From contig NC_081552.1 of assembly GCF_963082655.1 (NCBI RefSeq), forward strand, positions 73,598,707 through 73,662,706: 64,000 nt of DNA. Direction: 5' to 3'. This stretch comes from Stomoxys calcitrans (Eukaryota; Arthropoda; Insecta; Diptera; Muscidae). A program made the position numbers and the translations under genes. The notes beneath the pieces are model-generated. The model worked only from the letters and a program-made list of their open reading frames with translations. It was not told where the DNA came from and ran no database searches. This document shows positions 31,561-41,595 of this stretch, in pieces. The first letter of the stretch is position 1. The number at the start of each line of letters is the position of its first letter.

Positions 31561-31866
31561 TTGTTAGTTACTAGAAGAGAGTTACAGTTCCCAGCTAAGA
31601 GGTTGACTCAATTTGATTTCGTATGTACGAAAATAATTTATGAAAACTACGCATTTATGCAAATTTTACTACTTTTAGGTTTAGGTGGTATGGCATTTGT
31701 GTTTGCCAGTATTCACTTAGACTCCATTGTTTTGAGACAAACGCTTAAGAGGCAACACCTCCTCATAAATTTTGAAAACTACATGGAGATGGGCAAAAAC
31801 AAAAAAACTTTAAGAAAAAAAAAAAATAACAGACCTCAATCACGAAGAGACAATAGATTGGACTAA
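31561..31866 (+). CDS. 101-codon open frame with one possible membrane segment
   Basis: The frame contains a 20-residue hydrophobic stretch ('FMQILLLLGLGGMAFVFASI', about residues 32-51) followed by 'HLDSIVLRQTLKRQHLL' and a lysine-rich tail with KNKKTLRKKKN. The start at 31561 is a TTG-type codon in the translation supplied; the first ATG in frame is at 31621. The layout (short N-terminus, one helix, basic tail) could fit a small membrane protein, an exon, or chance in AT-rich DNA. It lies in sequence without recognised transposons. No homologue is recognised. Confidence 0.2.
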   Translation: MLVTRRELQFPAKRLTQFDFVCTKIIYENYAFMQILLLLGLGGMAFVFASIHLDSIVLRQTLKRQHLLINFENYMEMGKNKKTLRKKKNNRPQSRRDNRLD

Positions 31867-31969
31867 GAGATAAACAAAGTGGTCACCATAGACACGGGGA
31901 TACGAGGTAAGAAGTTTTGGAGAAAAATAAGACATTGGATTGACGCAGAATATTTTTTACTAATAAAAA

Positions 31970-32706
31970 AGGTTTCAATAATCGTCCGTTCGTCCATCCG
32001 TCCGTCCGTCTGTCGAAATCACGACAGCGGTCGAACGCGTAAAGGTAGCCACTTGATTTAGGTTAGTGGGTTGCAAATGGGCCGTATCGGTTCAGATTTA
32101 GATATAGCTCCCATATAAACCAATCTCCAAATTTGACTTCTTGAGCCTCTGGATGTCGCAATTTTTGCCTGATTTGGCTGAACTTTAGCATGTTGTGTTC
32201 CTTTATGACTTTCAAAAACTGTGCCAAGTACGTTTCAAATCGTACAATTCAATTACAAACCGATCCCACGATTTGACTTCTTTAACCCTTACAAGCAGCA
32301 ATTTTTGTTCGATTTGGTTGAATTGGCTGAAATTCAACAACTGTGCCAAGTATGGCTTAAATCGGTCTATAACCTGATATAGCTCCCATATAAACCAATC
32401 TCCCAATTTGGTCCGATTTGGTTGAAATTTTGCATGCGATGTTCTGTTACGACTTCCAACAACTGTGCCAAATACGGCAAATATCAGTCTATAACCTGAT
32501 ATAGCTCCCGTGTAAACCGGTCTCTCGATCATCCCTGTTCGGTCCCTAGAGGCTTTATTTTTTGTGTGTTTGACAGAAGTTTGGTATGTAGAATTAAATT
32601 ATGCCCTTCAACAAAATTTTTTTGTGTGTAAATTTTTAGCAGAATCCATGGTGGCTCCTAGATCCAAGATTCGCCCCAGCCGAACTTAGCACGCTTTTCC
32701 TTGCTT
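31970..32706 (+). mobile_element. HINE-A variant, 5' terminus missing
   Basis: Starts at the microsatellite 'cgtccgttcgtccatccg' and 'gaaatcacgacagcggtcg', then four units with 'gatatagctcccatataaacc'. It ends with the decayed palindrome zone 'gattcgccccagccgaac' and 'tagcacgcttttccttgc'. Confidence 0.78.
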
Positions 32707-33085
32707 ATTTCCGATTTCATCAACGTTACACTTATTTCTTTTTTGGTTTGGTCTAACAACTCTCATAGCTACCCTCGTTAACCAATAAAGTATGTTATTA
32801 AAATTAATAACACTTTAAATAGACATGTGAAATGGGACTTTTAAACAATACCAATGGATTTCAAATGATTTAATTGTGCAAAGCCACCAAATGTCTTAAA
32901 GCTTCAATAGCAAATGAAACAAAGACGGTCCATAATGGCTTATCTTTAAAATATTGATACTTAAGAAAATACATCTTGAATAGAAAAAGGTAAATAATAC
33001 ACCAAGAGAACTGAAACAATTGACCACCATTTGGATAACTGGCATTAACGGTTTATTAAGATATTCCAAAACAAATAAAAAGACG
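32707..33085. other. Unassigned spacer
   Basis: AT-rich, no recognised feature; probably intronic. Confidence 0.35.
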
Positions 33086-33868
33086 TAAAGTTCGGCCGGG
33101 CCGAACCTTGGATACCCACCACCTCGGGTATATATGTAAACCACCATTCATCAAAATCCGGTGAAAATTGCATACCTTATGTCCCATAGCACTAATATCG
33201 AAATATGATCCGATTTGGACTAAATACTTACAAGTACAAATCATTGTTCAATTGTGTATAACAAAATATTGGTCTTTTTAGTAGCTATATCTAAAAATAA
33301 ACCGATCTGAACCATATACAACATGGATGTCGGAAAGCCTAACACAACTAACTGTCCCAAATTTCAGCGAAATCGGATAATAAATGTGGCTTTTATGGGC
33401 CTAAGACCCTAAATCGGCGGATCGGTCTATATGGCAGCTATATCCAAATCTATATCGATCTGAGGCAAATTGACGAAGGATGTCGAAGGGCCTAACACAA
33501 CTAACTGTCCCAAATTTCAGCGAAATCGGATAATTAATGTGGCTTTTATGGGTCTAAGACCCTAAATCGTCGGATCGGTCTATTTGGGGGCTATATCAAG
33601 ATATAGTCCGATATAGCCCATCTTCGAACTTAACCTGCTAATGGACAAAAAAAAAGAATCTGTGCAAAATTTCAGCTCAATATCTGCATTTTTGAAGACT
33701 GTTGCGTGATTTCAACAGACAGACGAACGGACATGTCTAGATCGTCTTAGATTTTTACGCTGATCAAGAATATATATACTTTATAGGGTCGGAAATGGAT
33801 ATTTCGATGTGTTACAAACGGAATGACAAAATGAATATACCCCCATCCTTCGGTGGTGGGTATAAAAA
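33076..33868 (-). mobile_element. HINE-B, both ends present
   Basis: The perfect palindrome at 33091-33105 and 'ggatacccaccacctcgg' are followed by about three units ('gatcggtctatatggcagc') and the stretch 'tagtccgatatagcccatc'. Then come 'agacagacgaacggacatg', 'atatactttatagggtcgg' and the reversed 5' end 'ggtggtgggtataaaaa'. Confidence 0.87.
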
Positions 33869-33907
33869 TGGGTGTCTAAACAAAATTTGTATCGGTCTGC
33901 CTTCATT

Positions 33908-34842
33908 TTTTATACCCTCCACCATAGGATGGGGGTATACTGATTTTGTCATTCTGTTTGTAACTACTCGAAATATTCGTCCAAAACCCCATAAAGTATA
34001 TATATTCTTGATCGTCGTGACATTTTATGCCGATCTAGCCATGTCCGTCCGTCTGTCTGTCGAAAGCACGCTAACTTTCGAAGGAGTAAAGCTAGCCGCT
34101 TGAAATTCTGCACAAATGCTTCTTATTAGAGTAGGTCGTTTGGGATTGTAAATGAGCCATATCAGTCGATGTTTTGATATAGCTGCCATATAAACCGATC
34201 TTGGGTCTTGACTTCTTGAGCCTCTACAGGGCGCAATTCTTATCTGCACAATTCTTATCCGATATCCAACAACTGTGCCAAGTATGGTTCGAATCGGTCC
34301 ATAACCTGATATAGCTGTCATATAAACCGATCTGGGGACTTGACTTCTTGAGCTTCTAGAGGGCGAAATTTCTATCCAATTTGGCTGAAATTTTGCATGA
34401 CGTATTTTATTATGACTTTCAATAACTTTGCCAAAAAAGGTTCAAATCGGTTCATAACCTGATATAGCTGCCATATAAACCGATCTGGGATCTTGACTTC
34501 TTGAGCCTCTAGAGGTCGCAATTATTATCCGAGTTGCCTGAAATTTAGTACGACGGATCCTCTCAGGACCATAAACATACGTATTTATTATGGTCTGAAT
34601 CGGTCTATAGCCTGATACAGCCCCCATATAAATCGATCTGGGATCTTGACTTCTTGAGCCCCCAAAGGGCGCAATTCTTATTCGAATTGGCTGACATTTT
34701 ACACAGGTCTCCAACATATAATTTAACTGCGGTTCGAATCGGACCATATCTTGATATCGCTCTAATAGTAGACAAATGCGATCCATGGTGGAGGTATATA
34801 AGATTCGGCCCGGTCGAACTTAGCACGCTTTTACTTGTTATA
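33908..34842 (+). mobile_element. HINE-A, both ends present
   Basis: 5' end 'ttataccctccaccatagg' with 'ccccataaagtatatata' and a short 'gtccgtccgtctgtctg'. Four units, then 'ccatggtggaggtatata', a palindrome with one mismatch at 34805-34819 and 'gcacgcttttacttg'. It lies 40 bp from the preceding HINE-B, 5' end to 5' end. Confidence 0.87.
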
Positions 34843-34849
34843 TTTATTT

Positions 34850-36058
34850 TATTATTCGTTGCTTCACTTTTAAGGCAAATTTATTTATCTGCCCGTCTAT
34901 CCGTCTGTCTGTTTTAATCACTCTACAGCCTTCAAAAATTGAGATATTGAGCTTAAATTTGGCACAGATGCATCTTTTTGATGCACGCTGGTTAAGTTCG
35001 TGAACGGGCCAAATCGGACCATATTTGGATATAGCTGCTATATAGACCGATTTTCCGATAAAGGGTCTAGTGCCCAAAAAAACTTCACTTTTCATCCGAT
35101 TTTGCTGAAATTTTAAACAGTGAGTAGTTTTAGGCCTCCCTACATCTGACACAAATATAGTTCAGATCGGACTATATTTAGATATAGCTGCCTTATAGAC
35201 CGATCTGCTGATGAAGGGTCTGAAGCCCATGAAAGCTTTATTTATTGCCCAATTGCGCTGAAATTTGAATCAGTTGGCTATTTTAAGCCTCCCGACATCT
35301 GACTTAGGTAGAGTTCAGATCGGACGAGATATAGATATAGCTGCCATATATTCCGATCTCCCGATAAATGGTCTGAAGCCCATAAAAGCTTTATTTTTTC
35401 ACCGATTTCGCTGAAATTTGAAGCAGTGAGTAGCTTCATGCCTCTCTACTTCGAACTTAAACATGGTTCAGAGCGGACTATATTTAGATAAAACTGCCAT
35501 ATAGACCGATCTCCCGATAAAGGGTCTGAAGCCCATAAAAACCCTATTTATTACCCGATTAATTTACCCGCTGAAATTTAAAACAGTGGGTAGTTGATGT
35601 CTCCCGACACCCATTCCAAATATGGTTTGGATCGGACTATATTTGAATATAGCTGCCATATAGACCAATCTCCCGATAAAGGTTCTGCAGCCCATAAAAG
35701 CATTATTTTTTATCCAATTTCACTGAAATTTGAAACAGTGAGTAATTTTTGGTGTGTCGCCGACCCAATCCGACCCAAATATGGTAAAAATAGAACTGTA
35801 TTTAGATATAGCTGTCATATAGACCGATATGCCGGTTAAGGGTCTGAAGCTCATAAAAGCTTTATTTATTCCCCGATTTTATTGAATTTTGAAGTACAGA
35901 ATTAAACAGCGACTTATGTTTATAAGACCACTCACTGCCCGTGTCGAATTTGGGTGCATAAGTTATCAATCATCGGATTGTGACGAAAGGGGGCTTACAT
36001 ACATACCCAAGGTGGTGGGAATCCAAAGTTCGGCTCGGCCGAACTTAATGCCTTTTTA
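34850..36058 (+). mobile_element. HINE-B, long copy with about seven units
   Basis: It begins a little inside the 5' zone ('ccgtctatccgtctgtctg', 'aatcactctacagcc'), directly after the 3' end of the HINE-A copy. Units carry 'ggactatatttagatatagc' and 'agaccgatctcccgataaa'. It ends with 'aaggtggtggga', the palindrome-like 'ttcggctcggccgaac' and 'gcctttttacgtg'. Confidence 0.85.
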
Positions 36059-37027
36059 CGTGTTTTATGTGTTTTTGATATTTTTTTGATTTAAATTCAT
36101 TTTGTAAGGTGGGTGTTTCCAAGTTGATTTACGTGTACATTTTATGGCGTTTAAAAAATCAAGCAAGCAATAAATCTCCACTCTTTGAGTTGTCAAAGAG
36201 TGAAGTTAAGCAAATTTCGTGGTGTAACAAAATGTGTTTTTTAGATCTTCGACATGGTATTCGCCATTAGAACCAGCAGATATGATCCACCATTGACTCT
36301 GTATTGAGCAAGGATCGAGCACCGCTCGAACCAGGTAAGATGAACCGGCACTATGCACTCGTTCCACAAGACTTTGTGAAAATGTCGGCACCGATTGCAA
36401 TGGGATTACCAGTTGGTTGCCAAATAGATTTTGATTGAACGGACGAAGGAGTTTCGAATCTACCTATCGGACAAGAAAGAGAAATATCATACGGACAGGA
36501 CGTTGAGGGGACGGGACGATACCCAGCTAAAAAGCCACTTCCCCACATTTTCCGATCATCTTGCAGCAAAGATGATGATTTCCTCTATATTTATAACGGA
36601 ACCTCTGACTATGACAGTCTTGGTCGGTTCGTACTTACCCGAGCATAGCGTGCAGTCTCGATGTCTGGTAATGGTTTGAGTACTTAAGGGAGTGCCAAGG
36701 ACCGCATACGGTATAAGCGTATCGATGAGTCCGTAGTAGACCCACTTTCACGAATGTGACCAGCTGACTCCACAGAAATTGCGCTAAAACAAGGGTAAGA
36801 GTAATCCGGGGCCTAACATGATGGCGGGTTTTCAGTGAGCCCAACTTGGGAGTTGGAACTGGTCTGAAATCCACAGTGACGAATTCTGTTTCCGATTCAT
36901 TCAACTTCACGGCTTCAATCGGCTCGTACACAAATTTCGAGGAAACTAAATTGTCATTGTTGCCATGCAAGCCTACCCTCGACAATACGCCACCGATCTC
37001 CATTAATGATTCTATGTTATATATGCG
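36059..37027. other. Unassigned sequence with fragmentary coding-like character
   Basis: Balanced composition and several open frames on both strands, including a 122-codon minus frame at 36635-37003. On the plus strand 'DDDFLYIYNGTSDYDSLGRF' (36565-36624) recalls a CUB-type domain. On the minus strand 'GSSYLVRAVLDPCS' (near 36330) recalls a retroelement aspartic-protease region. Neither can be sustained over more than about 30 residues. Possibly a decayed transposon or gene fragment. Confidence 0.3.
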
Positions 37028-37095
37028 AAGTCCATTCTAATACAAACGAGTAAAAACTTGCTAAATTCGGCCGGGCCAAATATTGGGACCCACTA
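37028..37095 (-). mobile_element. HINE 3'-end fragment
   Basis: 'acgagtaaaaacttgctaaa' and the palindrome with one change 'ttcggccgggccaaa' at 37067, then 'gggacccac'. Only the terminal 70 bp remain before the next element. Confidence 0.65.
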
Positions 37096-37141
37096 AATTA
37101 CGCTAAAAATTTACCCTTATTAAGCCAGTTTGTATTTGAAT

Positions 37142-37923
37142 TATTTTACCACCCACCACCGATGGGTATATTCATTTTGTCATTCCGACCCCATATGGTA
37201 TATTATTCTGGAGCTTCATCAAAATTCTGAGACAATCTAGCCAAGTTCGTCCGTCTGTCTGTTGCTATCACGCTACAGTCCTTAAAAATAGAGATATTGA
37301 GCTGAAACTTGCACAGATTCTTTTTTTGTCCATAGGCAGGTTAAGTTAGAAGATGGCAATATGTGTATATATCTTGATATAGCCCCCATGTAGACGGATC
37401 TGCCCAGTTAAAGTGTTAGGCCCAGATCGGTGCATATTTGGATATAGCTGCCATATAGACCGATCCCTCAATTTAAGGTCATGAGCCCATAAAAAGCGCA
37501 TTTTTTTCCGATTTCGCCGAAATTTGGGACAGCGAGTTGTGTTAGGCCCTTCTACATCTTTTTTCAATATGCCCCAGATCAGTCCAAATTCGAATATAGC
37601 TGCCATATAGACCGATCTCTCGATTTAAGGTCTTGGCCCATAAAAGGCGAATTTATTATCAGTGACACAGTGACTTATGTAAGGCTTTCGGACATCCGTG
37701 TCCTATACGGTTCTGATCGGTCTATATTTGGCTATAGCTGTAAAAAAATCCAATATTGAAGCAAATTAGAATTGCCGAATTTGGTCCAATCCGACCATAT
37801 TTCGATATAGCTGCTATGGGTGCTTAATTAATGCATTATTTATGCGCCCATTTGCGTTTATACCCGAGGTGGTGGGTATCCAAAGTTCAACACGAACTCG
37901 AACCTAATGCCCTTTTACTTATT
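37142..37923 (+). mobile_element. HINE-B copy
   Basis: 5' end 'ttaccacccaccaccgatgg' with 'tcattttgtcattccgacc'. A short 'gtccgtctgtctg', then three to four units. It ends with 'cgaggtggtgggtatccaaa', a degraded palindrome and 'gcccttttacttat'. Adjacent to the next copy with no spacer. Confidence 0.83.
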
Positions 37924-37925
37924 TT

Positions 37926-38568
37926 GTGATCAATCAAATCGGGTATTGATTGAGGCTTACAGGGGTTCAAGAAGACAAATCTGGGGATCGGTTCATATGG
38001 GGCCTTTATCAGTTTATGGACCGGTTGGGATCATACTTATCACGAAAATTAGAAGTCACAACATAAGTATTTTTACGAAGTTTCAGCCAAATCAAGCGAA
38101 AATTTTGACTTCTAGGGGTACAAGAAGCCACATCCGAGAATCGTTTTATAGGGGGCTATATCAGTTTATAGGCCGATTAGGATCGTACTTGGCACAGGTG
38201 TTGAAAGTCAAAAAACCAGACCTTTGTGCCAAATTCCAGCCAAATCAAATGATAATTGAGGTGTCTAAGGCCTCAAGAAGTCAAAACAGGGGATCGGTTT
38301 ATAAAGGGGCTATACCAGTTCATAAACAGATTCGGATCATACTTGGCACGGAAATTGAAATTAAGAACTAAATTCTTTATGGCAAACTTCAGCCAAATCG
38401 GATGAAAATCTGAATCGATATGGCTCATTTGCAATCCTAGATCGACCCAGAATATCGCGACGATCAAGAACATATATACTTTATAGGGTCTCATATCAAT
38501 ATTTTGGAGTGTTGGAAACGGAATGACAAAATAAATTTACCCCCATCCTTTGGTTGTGGGTATAAAAA
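37926..38568 (-). mobile_element. HINE-A variant, 3' end missing
   Basis: Three units of the variant seen at 28979 ('ggggttcaagaagacaaat', 'gggatcggttcatatggggc'). Then 'atcgacccagaatatcgcg', 'atatactttatagggtctc' and the reversed 5' end 'ggttgtgggtataaaaa'. Confidence 0.78.
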
Positions 38569-38960
38569 TCGGAAAGCAACTCGCAAGACAAAAAAACTAG
38601 GGAACCAGACACACCGGGAGGAAACTCCTACTGCTGAAAGTACGGCCCAACCATCCGAACCAGAACTCCAAAATGACAAGAGGAGTACATGACATTGCAA
38701 TAAACAGTCAGTGCATATTAGCAGTCCCAAGTCATGCTTCCTCAACGCCAGGATAAGCGATGTCCTGGCCCGTGAAATTCTCGGTCATAGGGCCTTTGAC
38801 ATCCTAAATCCAGAGTAAAAGCCCTCGTCTCATAGTCGCAGTTAACGTAGAAAGCACAATTCAATCGTATCAGCGATCTATTCTTAGCCAACCCAACATT
38901 TCGTGAGCCAGCACAGTTTGCATCTGCGTTGCATCTCCTCAACCGCCTCGTCCTCAGGTG
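38569..38960 (-). pseudogene. Possible non-LTR retrotransposon fragment
   Basis: On the minus strand, with stops, one can read 'RISRARTSLILALRKHDLGL' followed by 'LLQCHVLLL'. This resembles the tract that precedes the zinc-binding end in RNase H-bearing LINEs (an Arg-Thr segment, then a TGHC-like block). The similarity is short, and the expected ETxEHLLC end is not visible, so the assignment is weak. Confidence 0.33.
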
Positions 38961-39084
38961 GCTCGATGCTTAAACTACAAATAAATCTGGCACTTGCAAA
39001 TGAGCAGTTGATTTGTAAAGTTTTCAGCAATTCTTACCATGAACCAGAATGAAAATCAAACCACAAATTCATTCGTATAACTGC

Positions 39085-39960
39085 AAAGTTTCCCATGTCC
39101 ATTCCATTAAGGAACAGAGGCAAGCTTCTCACATATCAATGAGTGCTTTCCGACTTAAGTTTCAAGTTCAAAGTTAAGGGACCTCCATTTTATAGCTGAG
39201 TCCAAACGTCGTGCCGCAATGCGACATCTTTGAGGAAAAATTTTTATATGGCATAGTACCTCAAAAATGTCGCCAGCATTAGGAGGGCCGTCCGTTAGTT
39301 GTAATCACGCTAAAGCCTTCAAAATTGTGATACCAAGCTAAAATTTTGTACAGATCCGAATTTCTTCAATACGCAGGTCGATTAAGCGTCTTAAGCCTTT
39401 AAAAAGCGCATTTACTATCCGATTTCCTTGGATTTTAGAATAGTTAGTTATTTTGGGCCTCCCGTCATCCGACCCGAATATGGTCCAGACTATCTTTAGA
39501 AAAAGCTGCCTTATAAACCGATCTGGCGATTTAGGGTCTTAAGCTGATAAATGCTGCATTTATTATGCAATTGTGCTGAAATTTTTAGCAATGAGTTGCT
39601 TTAGGCCTTCCATCATCCGACACGAATATATTTCAGATCGGTCCATATTAAGATATAGCTGCCATATAGACCTTACTTCCAATTTAGGGTCTTAAACCCA
39701 TATAAAAGCGGATTTATAGCCCGATTTTGCTGAACCTGATGCAAATATGATGCAGACCAGCCCATAGTTGGATATAACTATGGATATGGTAGTGGAGTTT
39801 TATTAAAATAGCATGATGAATATATCCATGGTGGGGGGTATCCAAAGTTCGGCAAGGAGGAACCTAATAAGTTTTTACTTGTTACTGATGTTCTGGCCAG
39901 GATTTGAACCCAGGTGTTCAGGCAGACATACTAGCCTCTGCGCTGCGGCTATAGCCAAAA
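39085..39960 (-). mobile_element. SINE split by an inserted HINE-B
   Basis: On the minus strand the tRNA-like head is at 39960-39885 (A-box region 'cgcagaggctag', B box 'gggttcaaatcc'), and the body and tail are at 39288-39085 ('cctcctaatgctggcg', 'tcattgatatgtgagaagc', 'ggaatggacatggg'). The roughly 25 bases between them in intact SINE copies are replaced by the HINE-B at 39289-39884. Confidence 0.8.
39289..39884 (+). mobile_element. HINE-B inserted in a SINE
   Basis: Begins at the microsatellite position ('gtccgttagttgtaatcacg'), so it is 5'-truncated. Three units follow, then 'ccatggtggggggtatccaaa', a decayed palindrome at 39849 and 'gtttttacttgtt'. Its ends abut the two halves of one SINE. 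Confidence 0.8.
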
Positions 39961-40099
39961 TTCAAAAAAATTTTAAGTCGAATATGTATCTCCGAAACTT
40001 GAAGAGATATTGTAGACCTTTTGAGGAATTTTTGCAGTTTTTTTCGAGCGCAAACCAAATTTGAAATTTTTATTTTACAACCCAGACAGATTTTTGAAA
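39961..40099. other. Short unassigned spacer
   Basis: AT-rich; nothing recognised. Confidence 0.3.
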
Positions 40100-40760
40100 G
40101 ATCGAGGTAATCCTTCCTTGCGGGTTCCTCAAGAGGCTCCCTCTAAAAATTTTCCGATTTGATTGCACTTATAACGTGACTGCCAGTCAGATCGGACGCC
40201 ACCTCGGCATCGCCATCGACTTCAGTGCCTTCAGAAGCACGAAAACCACCAATTGAAAGACGCTACACTGTCCAAAAGCCTTTGCGATTTCCTAATTTCC
40301 TGATGCGAGGAGACTCAATGAAGACAAATACCCTCTTCCAATTTGTACCCATCAGTGAACCTAGAATGTCCCGGGAAGGGTGGCTTGCCTCCAGCCCGTA
40401 GATTCTTTTCTGGGAAATCTGCGTCCAACTGGTCAACAAGGAGAGACACCCCGTCGTGCCATATATAGCATCCCAACACGTCGAATTTCCATCTCCCAAC
40501 AGAATAGAAGAGTGGCCAAAGTTTTTGAAGCCCTAGGTCTTTGAGTCCCTAGTCTAAGTGCAGTCTTCGTTGCCATACACCCAACATTCAGGAGCACGGG
40601 CCAATGATCGAGTACGGCATTCATCGCATCTCTCGCGGCACTCCTCCTTGCCCATGAAAAAGGCTCTTCCGCGGTATAATGTACATTCTTGATCATCCAG
40701 AGGAGGGCTCCCAGTTTGAGAATCGCCCAACCAAACATACAGTGTACCTTCCCTGGTCTA
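40100..40760 (-). pseudogene. Non-LTR retrotransposon: RT C-terminus to RNase H start
   Basis: The minus strand from 40738 encodes 'FSWARRSAARDAMNAVLDHW' followed by 'PVLLNVGCMATKTALRL', the conserved linker after the RT thumb (compare 'ALNAILDLKPLHLYVEW' at 7.4 kb). After a frameshift near 40440 it continues with 'MGTNWKRVFVFIESPRIRK' and 'QLVVFVLLKALKSM', the first part of RNase H with its QAExxAIxKA helix mutated. RT palm and endonuclease are absent. Confidence 0.75.
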
Positions 40761-40848
40761 AGACCCTAACTTCATTCTATTGAGTTACGACAAAAGTAGA
40801 CCGCATTGGGACCCCATTTCAGCCTTACCTCGAAGTTCCTTTTCAAGC

Positions 40849-41260
40849 TTAGTCTTTGGTCAAAAAATTCGAAAATTTGTCTATGAGATGCTTCTCTTTA
40901 TTGAGCTCTGCAGTTTCCTCTTTCTCAAGGTACTCACTGCTTCTGCAAAAATCGTTACTAGCAAGCTTTAGTCCATCAGTATGTTTTCCAATCAGCCAGT
41001 GATCTGTCATGACGGACACGATAAGTGAGACTTCTGTTTTTGTCACAGTCAGCAAAGTGGTAGAAGTCTTCAAATCTAGATTAGGTTTGATCATCTTGGA
41101 GCATCCAGAGCTCACAATTTGTGGCCGTCTGTTATTCCTTGACCATCTGGCTTACGTCGCTTGAGACACATCTACAAATTCCAGATACCTGGAATATGAA
41201 AAATATTTACTTGCTACATCGTCTGGTATATCACTCAGGCCCAGGTGACAGGTGACTCTT
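40849..41260 (-). pseudogene. Non-LTR retrotransposon C-terminal end
   Basis: The minus-strand frame 41115-40849 encodes 'TTLLTVTKTEVSLIVSVMTD', 'HWLIGKHTDGLKLASNDFC' and 'RSSEYLEKEETAE', the zinc-binding C-terminus of the family at 29.9-31.1 kb. It lies upstream, on the same strand, of the RT/RNase H piece at 40.1-40.76 kb. The two are therefore in the wrong order for one element: separate copies or a rearrangement. Confidence 0.7.
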
Positions 41261-41270
41261 GTTGAGAGAA

Positions 41271-41595
41271 CTGCTATATTTGGTAGAGGCCACCGTAGCG
41301 CAGAGGTTAGCATGTTCGCGTAAGACGCCAAACGCCTGGGTTCGAATCCTGGCGAGACCATCAGAAAACATTTTCAGCGGTGGTTGTCCCCTACTAATGC
41401 TGGGAACATTTGGGAGGTACTATGTCATGCAAAACTTCTCTCCAAAGAGGTGTCGCATCATGCTCTATGATGTGGAGGTCCCATATCATAGAGCATAAAA
41501 CTTGAATCGGACTGCACTCATTGATATGTGAGAAGTTTGCCCCTGTTCTTTAGTGGAATGTTCATGGGCAAAATGTGCATTTCTGCTATATTTGG
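41271..41595 (+). mobile_element. SINE with 13-bp target-site duplication
   Basis: ctgctatatttgg occurs at 41271-41283 and 41583-41595. The 299-bp body has the A box TAGCGCAGAGG at 41296-41306 and a perfect B box GGTTCGAATCC at 41339-41349, the RNA polymerase III internal promoter of a tRNA. The rest is not tRNA. Inside, 41460-41496 is a private hairpin replacing the usual middle sequence. It is transcribed, if at all, by Pol III and mobilised by a LINE; the partner is unknown. Confidence 0.92.

Noticed and set aside
36206..36400. BEL/Pao-type retrotransposon protease region
   Set aside because: Only a short GSSYLVRAVLDPCS-like stretch; no LTRs, reverse transcriptase or integrase nearby.
36563..36630. 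CUB-domain gene exon
   Set aside because: Similarity covers about 20-25 residues with no conserved cysteine pattern or splice sites.
41284..41360. tRNA gene from perfect A and B boxes
   Set aside because: No acceptor-stem pairing or anticodon arm in place, and the same head recurs with a shared 230-bp non-tRNA body at many sites, so it is a SINE head.
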